This document shows positions 1 to 6,427 of a stretch of 8,472 nucleotides of DNA, one piece after another. Under the pieces are notes generated by a model. That model was not told the DNA's origin, ran no database searches, and saw nothing but the letters and a program-made list of their open reading frames with translations. Numbering within the stretch: the first letter of the stretch is position 1; each line of letters begins with the position of its first letter. The DNA comes from Candidatus Falkowiibacteriota bacterium (GTDB lineage Bacteria; Patescibacteriota; Patescibacteriia; CAIXNZ01): contig CAIXNZ010000044.1 of NCBI GenBank assembly GCA_903920975.1, forward strand, positions 1-8,472, read 5' to 3'. A program made the position numbers and the translations under genes.

Positions 1-1
1 A

Positions 2-36
2 AAACTTTATAAACTTTCAAACTTTATAAACTCTAT
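2..36. repeat. Short tandem repeat abutting the prfA start
   Basis: About four copies of an 8-9 nt unit (AAACTTTAT, AAACTTTC, AAACTTTAT, AAACTCTAT) run from the left edge to 2 bp before the prfA ATG. The array may continue to the left, outside the window. It occupies the place where a ribosome binding site would lie, and no purine-rich Shine-Dalgarno is present in it. Whether this is a dispersed genomic repeat or a local slippage product cannot be decided from one copy. Confidence 0.7.
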
Positions 37-38
37 TT

Positions 39-1073
39 ATGAACAAAGATTTTCTAAAAATTAAAGACACATACAGCGAACTAGAAAAGCAGCTCCAAGA
101 CTCTGCCATACTTTCAGATACCCAAAAATATCAAAAAGCCAGTCAGGAATTTTCTGAAGTCAGGGAAATTAATGAAAAAGTTTTGCGCTTAGAAAAGGTT
201 GAAAAACTAATTGCAGACACGCAGGAATCTTTACAGATCAAAGAACTAAAAGAAATGGCCAAAGAAGAAATTGAAAGATTAGAGACGGAAAAAAACATTT
301 TAGAAACAGATATTAAAAATTATCTAAATCCAAAAGATCCTAATGATAAAAAAGATGCTATTATAGAAATCCGTGCTGGCGCTGGCGGTGATGAATCAGC
401 ACTTTTTGCGGCGGATCTTTTCAGGATGTACTCGCGCTATGCTGAAAGTAAAAAATGGAAAGTCTCTCTACTTTCTTCCAGTAGAATTGGCATTGGCGGA
501 TTTAAAGAAGTAATATTTGAAATAAAAGGCAAAAATGTTTATGGCACCATGAAATTTGAAAGCGGAGTGCATCGCGTTCAGCGCGTGCCTGAAACGGAAA
601 AAAGCGGCCGCGTTCATACTTCCACTGCTTCCGTTGCTGTTTTACCGGTTGTGGAAGAGATTGATTTTAAAATTGATCCTAAAGATTTGCGCATTGATAC
701 TTTTTGCGCTGGCGGTCATGGCGGCCAAAGCGTTAATACCACTTATTCAGCCGTGAGAATTGTCCATATACCAACTGACACGGTTGTTCAGTGCCAAGAC
801 GAACGTTCGCAATTGCAAAACAGGGAAAAGGCCATGGAAATTATGCGCTCACGCTTAATGGCGTTAGAAGAAGAAAAAAGGATGAAAGAATTGGGTGCCG
901 AAAGAAAAAGCCAAATCGGCTCGGCCATGCGCGCTGAAAAAATTAGAACTTATAATTTTCCTCAAGATAGAATCACTGATCATCGGGTCAATGAAAATTG
1001 GCACAATCTGCCAAAAATTCTTGAAGGCGATCTGGACCCGATCATAAACGTACTCAAAGAAAAACTACAATAA
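39..1073 (+). CDS. prfA: Peptide chain release factor 1 (RF1)
   Basis: Class I release factor that reads UAA and UAG in the ribosomal A site and triggers hydrolysis of peptidyl-tRNA. At 344 aa it is close to the usual length of about 360. Residues 1-100 are charged and helical (the N-terminal domain). The domain 2 segment [19 protein letters not shown] (173-191) holds the stop-codon tripeptide PxT as Pro184-Glu185-Thr186, which marks RF1; RF2 has SPF. The catalytic GGQ is at 228-230, and [16 protein letters not shown] (301-316) is the usual C-terminal signature. The GGQ surroundings are unusual: [15 protein letters not shown], where most RF1 proteins have R-x-S-GAGGQHVNTTDS. The ATG at 39 directly follows a tandem repeat and has no Shine-Dalgarno. 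The TAA stop shares its last base with the prmC start, so the two genes are probably co-transcribed and translationally coupled. Confidence 0.98.
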   Translation: MNKDFLKIKDTYSELEKQLQDSAILSDTQKYQKASQEFSEVREINEKVLRLEKVEKLIADTQESLQIKELKEMAKEEIERLETEKNILETDIKNYLNPKDPNDKKDAIIEIRAGAGGDESALFAADLFRMYSRYAESKKWKVSLLSSSRIGIGGFKEVIFEIKGKNVYGTMKFESGVHRVQRVPETEKSGRVHTSTASVAVLPVVEEIDFKIDPKDLRIDTFCAGGHGGQSVNTTYSAVRIVHIPTDTVVQCQDERSQLQNREKAMEIMRSRLMALEEEKRMKELGAERKSQIGSAMRAEKIRTYNFPQDRITDHRVNENWHNLPKILEGDLDPIINVLKEKLQ

Positions 1074-1945
1074 TGACAAATAAGCAAATTCTCAAAGAAT
1101 ATTTGTCCAAACTTAAATATAAATCTTTAAGCCCTTTTTTAGACATTGAAATTTTGCTTTCTCAGGCTTTAAATAAACCAAAAGAATATCTTTACGAATA
1201 TCCAGAAAAAAAATTATCAGCCAAGCAACTTTCTATCTTCAAAAAACTATTTAGCCGTAGGTTAAGGGGTGAGCCAATTGCTTATATTCTCGGCTACAAA
1301 GAATTTTACGATTTGAAATTCAAAGTCAATAAAAACGTACTCATTCCACGACCAGAAACTGAAATTCTAGTTGATGAAGTAATTACTTCCGTAAAAGCTC
1401 CAAGCTCCAAGCTCCAAGTTCCAAGCGTTGTCGATATCGGTACTGGCTCTGGGGCCATCATTATTTCTCTAGCTAAAAATCTTAAAGGCAATTTTTACGC
1501 CACTGATATTTCAGCCAAAGCTTTAGCTATTGCCCGCCAAAACGCAAGATTGAACAAGGTTACTGTAAAATTTTTCAAAGGCAATCTCCTTGAGCCGATA
1601 AGCTCCAAGCTCCTCGGCTCGGCCGAAGCTGGCCAAGCTCCAAGCTCCAAGCCGATCATCGTCGCCAATCTCCCCTATTTAACTTCTAAAGAACTTCAAA
1701 ATTCAACTCTAAAATACGAACCAAAAATTGCTCTAAACGGTGGTCAAAATGGCTTAGAATATTTTTATGAGCTCTTTGACCAAATTAAAAAATTCGAAAT
1801 TAAACCACTGGCTATCTTTTTAGAAATCGGCTGGAATCAGGCAGGTAAAATAAAACAAATGGCAAAAAAAGTTTTACCTAATTATAAAATCAAAGTCATA
1901 AAAGATCTCAGTGGTTTTGACAGAGTAATAAAAATTTTAAAATAA
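1073..1945 (+). CDS. prmC: Release factor glutamine N5-methyltransferase PrmC (HemK)
   Basis: SAM-dependent methyltransferase that methylates the glutamine of the release factor GGQ motif. Residues 1-80 form the helical N-terminal substrate-recognition domain. IPRPETEILV (91-100) is the strongly conserved PrmC segment. Motif I for SAM binding is VVDIGTGSGAI (119-129). The glutamine-binding motif, normally NPPY, is NLPY at 199-202. The protein is 290 aa, against about 280 for the family. Two low-complexity stretches, residues 107-118 (VKAPSSKLQVPS) and 177-193 (SSKLLGSAEAGQAPSSK), are encoded by AAGCTCC heptamer repeats. They sit in linkers, one just before motif I and one just before the strand leading to NLPY, so the catalytic core appears intact. 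The ATG overlaps the prfA stop (TAATG). This gene order (prfA-prmC) is the common bacterial one and puts the enzyme next to its substrate. Confidence 0.97.
   Translation: MTNKQILKEYLSKLKYKSLSPFLDIEILLSQALNKPKEYLYEYPEKKLSAKQLSIFKKLFSRRLRGEPIAYILGYKEFYDLKFKVNKNVLIPRPETEILVDEVITSVKAPSSKLQVPSVVDIGTGSGAIIISLAKNLKGNFYATDISAKALAIARQNARLNKVTVKFFKGNLLEPISSKLLGSAEAGQAPSSKPIIVANLPYLTSKELQNSTLKYEPKIALNGGQNGLEYFYELFDQIKKFEIKPLAIFLEIGWNQAGKIKQMAKKVLPNYKIKVIKDLSGFDRVIKILK
1395..1426. repeat. Intragenic heptamer tandem repeat, first tract in prmC
   Basis: Three exact AAGCTCC units (1395, 1402, 1409), one variant AAGTTCC (1416) and a partial AAGC (1423) follow in perfect 7-nt phase. Three units encode the seven-residue period KLQAPSS. 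No frame of the heptamer contains a stop codon. The tract encodes prmC residues 108-118, a linker just before the SAM-binding motif. Confidence 0.9.
1600..1653. repeat. Intragenic heptamer repeat, second tract in prmC, flanked by 7-bp direct repeats
   Basis: Two AAGCTCC units (1600, 1607), a GC-rich 21-nt interruption (1614-1634, exactly three unit lengths) and two more units (1635, 1642) plus AAGCC. The sequence AGCCGAT occurs at 1593-1599 and again at 1650-1656, exactly 57 bp (19 codons) apart. It brackets the tract in the way a target-site duplication would. Removing one flank plus the tract gives a continuous reading frame, LLEP-IIVANLPY. Confidence 0.85.
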
Positions 1946-1950
1946 TAAAT

Positions 1951-2039
1951 TGGTTTTGGAACTGGAATTCAGACTTTAGTCTTTTAGCTAAAACTCTAAA
2001 GAGTAAATTCCGACATAGCAAAACCATTTTTTTATTTTT
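1951..2039 (+). terminator. Long structured terminator after prmC
   Basis: TGGTTTTG (1951-1958) pairs with CAAAACCA (2019-2026), and inside it GGAATT (1964-1969) pairs with AATTCC (2006-2011). Further in, CTTTAG (1974-1979) pairs with CTAAAG (1996-2001), and the tip TTTT-AGCT-AAAA spans 1982-1993. Seven Ts, an A and five Ts follow. The position 6 bp after the prmC stop and the T-tract fit an intrinsic terminator for prfA-prmC. The stem is unusually long and has several internal loops. Confidence 0.8.
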
Positions 2040-2041
2040 AT

Positions 2042-2074
2042 AAAAAAAGTCCCTCCGATTTACGAAGGGACTTT
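2042..2074 (-). terminator. Intrinsic terminator of the 99-aa gene, probably bidirectional
   Basis: AAAGTCCCT (2046-2054) pairs with AGGGACTTT (2066-2074), extended past one mismatch by CG/CG, around a 5-nt loop. Read on the - strand, the last arm runs into a seven-T stretch (2048-2042). The base of the stem overlaps the TAA stop of the 99-aa gene at 2073-2075. The + strand side is also followed by a T-tract, so it may back up the prmC terminator. Confidence 0.85.
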
Positions 2075-2372
2075 AAGTTTTTTTCAATTTTCCGATCGGT
2101 GAAATTTCTGGATCGGACTTTTTATTTTCGGGCTCAGGAAAAAATATTTCCAGAGTCTTTTCAGATTTGCTTTGTTCGTCCAATTTTTTAATGATGATCT
2201 GAACAATGTAATCAAATCTCTTTTTCCTTCTGATAACTTCAGCTTCAGCGAATCTAACAAGATCGCCAACGCAAAATTTCTTACTTTCATCAATGTTAAT
2301 TGTCAGAGGAATTGTCTCGTGCGTTTCTCCATCCAAGCTGTTTACATGGGCATAAATCTTGATTTCAAACAT
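2073..2372 (-). CDS. Small hypothetical protein (99 aa) with strong expression signals
   Basis: I do not recognise this protein family. The start is the ATG at 2372: a perfect 10-nt Shine-Dalgarno, AAGGAGGTGA (2390-2381), lies 8 nt upstream. The reading frame stays open upstream to a TTG at 2435, but that TTG belongs to the promoter -35 box, so the longer version is rejected. The product begins MFEIKIYAHVNSLDGE, is soluble, and has no signal peptide or membrane segment. The first 80 residues alternate short hydrophobic strands with a charged helix-like middle (residues 35-64, FAEAEVIRRKKRFDYIVQIIIKKL). The C-terminal 20 or so residues are polar and probably disordered. It has one cysteine (about residue 34) and no recognisable catalytic motif. 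It is flanked by its own promoter and terminator and is therefore likely monocistronic. Confidence 0.85.
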   Translation of the reverse strand: MFEIKIYAHVNSLDGETHETIPLTINIDESKKFCVGDLVRFAEAEVIRRKKRFDYIVQIIIKKLDEQSKSEKTLEIFFPEPENKKSDPEISPIGKLKKT

Positions 2373-2380
2373 TAACTTTC

Positions 2381-2390
2381 TCACCTCCTT
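2381..2390 (-). promoter_or_regulatory. Perfect 10-nt Shine-Dalgarno deciding the start of the 99-aa gene
   Basis: AAGGAGGTGA on the - strand is fully complementary to the conserved 3' end of 16S rRNA and lies 8 nt before the ATG at 2372. It is the only strong ribosome binding site in the window. Confidence 0.93.
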
Positions 2391-2406
2391 TTTTTCTTGA
2401 TATTTT

Positions 2407-2435
2407 AATTTACTATAAATTGAAATTTTTGTCAA
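2407..2435 (-). promoter_or_regulatory. Sigma-70-type promoter of the 99-aa gene
   Basis: On the - strand, a consensus -35 TTGACA (2435-2430), a 17-nt spacer and a -10 TAAATT (2412-2407, 4 of 6 matches). The spacer begins with AAAATTT, as in the promoter of rplY. The predicted leader is about 27 nt and holds the Shine-Dalgarno. Confidence 0.65.
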
Positions 2436-2452
2436 TATTATTATACAAACTT

Positions 2453-2478
2453 AAAAGTAGCGTCAGAGCGCTACTTTT
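2453..2478 (-). terminator. Hairpin terminator after the DUF3048 lipoprotein gene
   Basis: A perfect 10-bp stem, AAAAGTAGCG (2453-2462) with CGCTACTTTT (2469-2478), around the loop TCAGAG. It lies 5 bp beyond the stop of the - strand lipoprotein gene. The - strand tail reads TTTTAAGTTTG, a modest U-tract. The + strand side ends in six Ts, so the element could work in both directions. Confidence 0.8.
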
Positions 2479-2483
2479 TTATA

Positions 2484-3536
2484 TTAATATCTTAAAATAT
2501 CTTCATTAGGCACTATTTCTATCCAGGTTGTACCACCATTAAGCTCTATTTCGTTATCTTTATCATCATAATATCTTGTCAAGGCAGTTGAATCTTCTTT
2601 TTTCCATTTACCTTCAATCATTTGTCCGTCTCGAAAGATCCGGGCCTTACCTTCTCCGATCGTAGTGATTCTTTTTCTGCCGATATCATCCAAGACAACT
2701 GTCTTATGCACCTCGATAATAATATTTTTAGCATAAATCTTTGCGCCGTCGCTCATTTTTTCAATTTCATTATTCTGATAGCGCTGATAATTATTTTCTT
2801 CACGGTTATATATCCACTTTGCCTGATAATAATCCTTTGTGTAATTGATAATAATGTCATTTGTTTGTTCGGGTCTCTTTTCTAGCGTTAAATCATCTTT
2901 ATATTTCCATATTTGAAAGTCAAAAGTTTTTGTTAATTCTTTGCCTGCCAAAGCTTGGGTTATTTTTTCGGATGAGGTATAAACATTATGCGGAGCATAT
3001 CTCCAGCTGTCGCGCCAAAAATACTCATCGTTAAAAAATTGATCTAAATTGAATAAATCATATTTTTTTATAAGTTGCAGCGCTTCTGGTGAACCGCCAA
3101 CATGCATTAAAAGCGGCTGATATGGTTCTGCCCAATCCAGATAATAAGGCCTTATAGATCGTACGGGACCAATTTTTTCAATCTCATCATCATTAGCATA
3201 AAAAGCCAAAAAGCGCGGTATGGAAGATTCTGTTATAGCCTCAATAACTAAATTTGCCTTATCTAGTCCTGAAAGTGGCCAGGCTTCAAGATTATTTTCC
3301 ACCATAATTCCTACTGGATATAAATTCACTTTTTCTTGCGCGTCAACTATTTTACCGTCAATCTTGCGACGCAGATTGCTAGTTTCTTCGCCAGTCTTAT
3401 TAACATTCAAATTAAATAAATTGTCTGGCGTATTAATTTTATAATTCAAAATTTTTACCAAAGTGCAGCCAGCTAAAACTAATACAATAGCAAGCGAAAT
3501 GGCGATATAAATTGTTTTTTTCATTTTTAAATTCAT
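2484..3536 (-). CDS. DUF3048 domain lipoprotein (YerB-like)
   Basis: Predicted membrane-anchored extracytoplasmic lipoprotein of 350 aa. A short basic N-terminus and hydrophobic stretch (8-22) end in the lipobox LAGC, with the lipidated Cys24. The DUF3048 N-terminal domain spans about 72-210. Its family hallmarks are the NNLEAWPLSGLDKANLVIEA stretch (81-100), IGPVRSIRPYY (122-132), HVGGSPEAL (145-153) and YFWRD...RYAPHNVYTS (172-188). The second DUF3048 domain covers about 225-345, with FRDGQMIEGKW (301-311), RYYD and TTWIEIVP near the end. The molecular function of YerB-type proteins is not established, and I do not assign one. There are two possible starts, Met1 (3536) and Met5 (3524), neither with a Shine-Dalgarno; starting at Met5 gives a more compact signal peptide. 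The gene lies 45 bp after rplY in the same direction, separated by a hairpin, and may depend on read-through from rplY. Confidence 0.93.
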   Translation of the reverse strand: MNLKMKKTIYIAISLAIVLVLAGCTLVKILNYKINTPDNLFNLNVNKTGEETSNLRRKIDGKIVDAQEKVNLYPVGIMVENNLEAWPLSGLDKANLVIEAITESSIPRFLAFYANDDEIEKIGPVRSIRPYYLDWAEPYQPLLMHVGGSPEALQLIKKYDLFNLDQFFNDEYFWRDSWRYAPHNVYTSSEKITQALAGKELTKTFDFQIWKYKDDLTLEKRPEQTNDIIINYTKDYYQAKWIYNREENNYQRYQNNEIEKMSDGAKIYAKNIIIEVHKTVVLDDIGRKRITTIGEGKARIFRDGQMIEGKWKKEDSTALTRYYDDKDNEIELNGGTTWIEIVPNEDILRY

Positions 3537-3544
3537 ATGTATGC

Positions 3545-3575
3545 AAAATATGCCCCAAAATCTGGAGCATATTTT
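3545..3575 (-). terminator. Hairpin between rplY and the lipoprotein gene, possible weak terminator or attenuator
   Basis: AAAATATGCCCC (3545-3556) pairs with GGAGCATATTTT (3564-3575), with one C-A mismatch and a 7-nt loop. On the - strand the closing arm contains ATATTTT but is not followed by a clean U-tract, so termination may be partial. The hairpin ends about 9 nt before the lipoprotein ATG and could also affect translation of that gene. The + strand side has the better T-run. Confidence 0.55.
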
Positions 3576-3581
3576 TGTATA

Positions 3582-4298
3582 TTATTTGGTTTTTCCTTTT
3601 TCTGCTTTGGGAGCAGCTGCCGGTGCTTCCTTACCTGCAGGAACCTCCCCTTCTTTAGCTCCTTCTTCGGCCGCTGCTTCTTCACCGACTGTTTTAATTT
3701 CACTAACTGCGGCTGGTGCTACTTCAACTACTTCTTCCTTCGGCTCTGTAGCAATGACAATGATTTCATCGGCTGATTCCAACAATTCCACGTCTTTGGG
3801 CAGTTGCAGGTCTCGGATATGAATTCCATCAGCAAAATTCTTCAAAATAGACAGATCCACATTAACTTCGCCAATTTTTTCCAAAGTTTCGGGCAAGCAC
3901 TTAATTTTAATATTATGATAGTTTGTAACCAAAATCGCGCCCAATTCCTTGACTGCTGGCGCTTCATTAATAAAGACCAGACGAATTTCAGTAGTGATCT
4001 TTTCGCCTTCTTTAATCTGATAAAAATCAATATGTATTATATTGTCTTTGATCGGATCTTTTTGAATATCATGAATTAAAACTTTAACCGGATTAGCTCC
4101 ACCAGTATTTAAATCTAAAAGATGAGAATAGCCAGCTTTGGCAAAAAGTTTAGCAAATTCTTTGGCCTCAACCATTAAATTAATATTTTTAGTACCGTGA
4201 CCGTATAAAACAGCGGGGATTTGTCCGCTTTTTCTTAGGCTTTTTGTTTGTTTACCAACTTTTTCGCGACTTAACGCTTTTAATGCATAATTTGCCAT
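3582..4298 (-). CDS. rplY: 50S ribosomal protein L25, long TL5/Ctc form
   Basis: 5S rRNA-binding protein of the large ribosomal subunit. Residues 1-93 form the L25 domain: the start LKALSREKVGKQTKSLRKSGQIPAVLYGHG (6-35) is the typical RNA-binding opening, followed by VLIHDIQKDPIKDNIIHIDFYQI (73-95). Residues 96-183 form the TL5/Ctc C-terminal beta domain (GEKITTEIRLVFINEAPAVKELGAIL onward, ending in ADEIIVIATEP). The last 55 residues (about 184-238) are a low-complexity Ala/Glu/Lys/Pro tail with no expected fold. The ATG at 4298 fits the family start (MANYALKA), though only a weak AAGA lies upstream. The promoter is at 4345-4373. The gene heads the - strand unit that leads into the DUF3048 lipoprotein. 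Confidence 0.97.
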   Translation of the reverse strand: MANYALKALSREKVGKQTKSLRKSGQIPAVLYGHGTKNINLMVEAKEFAKLFAKAGYSHLLDLNTGGANPVKVLIHDIQKDPIKDNIIHIDFYQIKEGEKITTEIRLVFINEAPAVKELGAILVTNYHNIKIKCLPETLEKIGEVNVDLSILKNFADGIHIRDLQLPKDVELLESADEIIVIATEPKEEVVEVAPAAVSEIKTVGEEAAAEEGAKEGEVPAGKEAPAAAPKAEKGKTK

Positions 4299-4344
4299 AT
4301 TCTTAAATAAAAAATGAAATTAGGTTTATTAAATCTGTAAAATA

Positions 4345-4373
4345 ATATTAAACAAATTTTCAAATTTTGTCAA
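4345..4373 (-). promoter_or_regulatory. Sigma-70-type promoter of rplY
   Basis: On the - strand, a consensus -35 TTGACA (4373-4368), a 17-nt AT-rich spacer and a -10 TAATAT (4350-4345, 4 of 6). The expected leader is about 40 nt. The -35 and the start of the spacer (TTGACAAAATTT) closely resemble the promoter of the 99-aa gene. The rest of the 4299-4449 spacer shows nothing I can identify, and I see no convincing terminator after rodA. Confidence 0.65.
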
Positions 4374-4449
4374 CTAAGTTGCCAATAATCATTGTTTCGG
4401 CCATAAAAATAACAGCGACAACTAATTTCAACGGCCCAAGCAAATAGCT

Positions 4450-5553
4450 TTAATTTCTGACATTAATTGATTCAATCAGGCCAACCATCATCAGGCAGGC
4501 AATTAATGAACTGCCTCCATAGCTGACAAAGGGCAAGGTAATACCGGTGATTGGCAATAGTCCTAAATTACCGCCGATATTAATAATTAATTGAGTAAAA
4601 AATAGAGCGCCAATCGAAATAATTAAATATAAAGCGAAATTATTCGTAACCTGTTTTGCCGTTCTAATTAAACGCCAAAAAACAATAGTCCAGAGTCCCA
4701 AAAGCCATAACACGCCAATCAGTCCCAATTCCTCAGCCAAGACTGCAAAAATAAAATCAGTCTGGCTTTCAGGCAAAAAGCGCAATTGACTTTGCGAACC
4801 CGCCGTCAGTCCTTTGCCGAAAACTTGTCCGGAACCGATAGCGATCATAGCCTGAGTAACATTATAGCCGCTACCTAAGGGATCAAGCGACGGATCTAAA
4901 AAAACCTTGATTCTTTCTTTTTGGTAAGGAATAAAAATAAAAAACCAAAGCATTAAACAAATGATAATGAAAATACTGCCCAGTAGCAGTAAATGACTTT
5001 TTTTAATGCCTGTTAGTAGGATAAGCACTAGCCAGACAATTAACAAAATTAAAGCTGACCCAAAATCCGGCTGCAAGACGACCAAAACCATAACCAAAAT
5101 TACTCCCAGACCGCTCAAAATTAAATATTTAAATTGGCCGATGTATTTGGCCTTGTCCGAGAAAAACTTGCTTAAAAATATCAATAAAAATATTTTTACA
5201 AATTCAATTGGTTGAAAGGAAAAAAATCCCAGATTGAACCAGCCCGTTGTGCCTCTGATAGTTTTGCCAAAAAATAACACTGCCAATAACAAAATTATTC
5301 CCAAACCATATAAGGCCGTATTATATTTAATCAAAGCCCGATAATCAAGAAAAAGCGCAATAAAAAGTACTAAAAGCGCGCCAAAAATAAAAAAAGCTAT
5401 TTGCTTTTTAAAATTTAAATAATTTTGGTCAACCTGACTGCCCAAGGCCACACTATAGATCAAGATCAGACCTAAAATTGCCAGAAGACAAATAGTAATA
5501 TACAGAGCCCAATCAAATTTTTTTAAGGCGATGCTTATTCTGCCAAACTTCAT
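4450..5553 (-). CDS. rodA: RodA, SEDS-family peptidoglycan glycosyltransferase
   Basis: Integral membrane polymerase that extends peptidoglycan glycan strands from lipid II, normally partnered with a class B penicillin-binding protein during elongation. The protein is 367 aa, the usual RodA size, with about ten hydrophobic segments. SEDS signatures in order: GTTGWFNLGFFSFQPIEFVKI (101-121), with Ile116 where the family usually has Ser (FQPSE); LQPDFGSAL (160-168); QAMIAIGSGQVFGKGLTAGSQSQLRFLPESQTDFIFAVLAEELG (234-277), containing Asp266, which aligns with the essential SEDS aspartate; and GGNLGLLPITGITLPFVSYGGSSL (327-350). The LLPITGI form favours RodA over FtsW, but the choice is not certain. 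No PBP partner is encoded in the window. It lies 23 bp after an unknown membrane protein gene, probably in one operon, and has no clear Shine-Dalgarno. Confidence 0.93.
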   Translation of the reverse strand: MKFGRISIALKKFDWALYITICLLAILGLILIYSVALGSQVDQNYLNFKKQIAFFIFGALLVLFIALFLDYRALIKYNTALYGLGIILLLAVLFFGKTIRGTTGWFNLGFFSFQPIEFVKIFLLIFLSKFFSDKAKYIGQFKYLILSGLGVILVMVLVVLQPDFGSALILLIVWLVLILLTGIKKSHLLLLGSIFIIICLMLWFFIFIPYQKERIKVFLDPSLDPLGSGYNVTQAMIAIGSGQVFGKGLTAGSQSQLRFLPESQTDFIFAVLAEELGLIGVLWLLGLWTIVFWRLIRTAKQVTNNFALYLIISIGALFFTQLIINIGGNLGLLPITGITLPFVSYGGSSLIACLMMVGLIESINVRN

Positions 5554-5576
5554 AAGATAATAATTTTAGCCCCCGC

Positions 5577-6419
5577 TTAATACTTTAAAAAAACACTTGG
5601 CTCCAGGATATTGACCTCGGGAATAACCTGCACATTATCAATTCTTGGCAATTTTTGGAAAAAAGTGCTTTCCAGGCTTAACGTTTTGCCACTGAAAAAA
5701 TTTCCTGAAGCCACCTGGTTTATAGCTACAACTTGATTACTATTATTAAGGAGTAAAATAAAAATAACATTATTATAATTAAAAGCACTTTGATTGGCGA
5801 CATCAAAACTCACGCGATTAACTGATATTTTTTCTCCCACGCCTAATTCGGCTGAGGGAATAAATTTTACATTGCTTATATCAAATTTAAATCTATTCTG
5901 ATTTAAAGTTAAAAAATTTATTTCTTTTGTCCATTTAATATTACTCAAAACTGCTTCGCTAGCCAGATTACCATTCTCTATGGCCAAATTAAATATCATT
6001 TTTTTCTCGGCGGGAAATATAAAACCGCTTTTTATGGGGGTTAATTTATCACCTATTTTGAATTGATAATTAAAAGTTGCCGTCCATTTAGGATTTGGAT
6101 TATTTAAATCAGCCATAATATCAAAGCCCTGGCTGTTAGCTAATGTTCTTAAATTGCTTATTTGTAACGCAGCTGGTAATTTATTTTGCCTTAAAGCTGC
6201 CAGATCAGGATTAAGATTAATTAGGTTTGATAAAATAGCTTGATAATCCTTATCCCCTATTACTAAATTATTAATTACCAGATATAAATCAAATGAAATT
6301 AATCCCATGTTTAGAACAATAAGACTAACGACTAAAATATTTTTTAATAATAGTTTATGAGTGACAAACCAATAAGCCGCTGAAAGCTGTTTCTCATAAA
6401 TTTGATCGCCATTAGGCAT
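5577..6419 (-). CDS. Hypothetical one-pass membrane protein upstream of rodA
   Basis: I do not recognise a named family. The 280-aa product starts with about 23 cytoplasmic residues (MPNGDQIYEKQLSAAYWFVTHK). One transmembrane helix follows (about 24-50, rich in Leu, Ile and Val), and a 230-residue domain probably lies outside the membrane. That domain is rich in beta-strand patterns and Asn, with no cysteines and no catalytic motif I can see. Residues about 200-265 (VNRVSFDVANQSAFNYNNV onward) resemble a small FxLYD-like or Ig-like beta-sandwich. This resemblance is by eye only. The gene is the first of the unit that continues into rodA after 23 bp, so a role in the cell envelope is a reasonable inference. 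It has its own promoter with an extended -10; there is no Shine-Dalgarno near the ATG at 6419. Confidence 0.88.
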   Translation of the reverse strand: MPNGDQIYEKQLSAAYWFVTHKLLLKNILVVSLIVLNMGLISFDLYLVINNLVIGDKDYQAILSNLINLNPDLAALRQNKLPAALQISNLRTLANSQGFDIMADLNNPNPKWTATFNYQFKIGDKLTPIKSGFIFPAEKKMIFNLAIENGNLASEAVLSNIKWTKEINFLTLNQNRFKFDISNVKFIPSAELGVGEKISVNRVSFDVANQSAFNYNNVIFILLLNNSNQVVAINQVASGNFFSGKTLSLESTFFQKLPRIDNVQVIPEVNILEPSVFLKY

Positions 6420-6427
6420 AAAAACAG

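Noticed and set aside
556..756. A second + strand frame inside prfA
   Set aside because: It overlaps the conserved PxT and GGQ coding region in another frame and has no family features.
1395..1653. Short regular repeats as a CRISPR array
   Set aside because: The unit is only 7 nt with no spacers of CRISPR length, and it lies inside the prmC frame.
2373..2435. N-terminal extension of the 99-aa gene to 120 aa from a TTG at 2435
   Set aside because: The TTG is part of the TTGACA -35 box, and the perfect Shine-Dalgarno points to the ATG at 2372.
2073..3536. A toxin-antitoxin or defence pair formed by the 99-aa gene and the lipoprotein
   Set aside because: They are separated by a terminator and a promoter, and the lipoprotein is a clear DUF3048 family member.
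3537..3822. Open frames on the + strand opposite rplY
   Set aside because: They are antisense shadows of the L25 low-complexity tail, whose repetitive codons lack stops on the other strand.
4299..4449. A tRNA or small RNA gene in the spacer between rplY and rodA
   Set aside because: Apart from the rplY promoter I see no cloverleaf, no strong hairpin and no T-tract.
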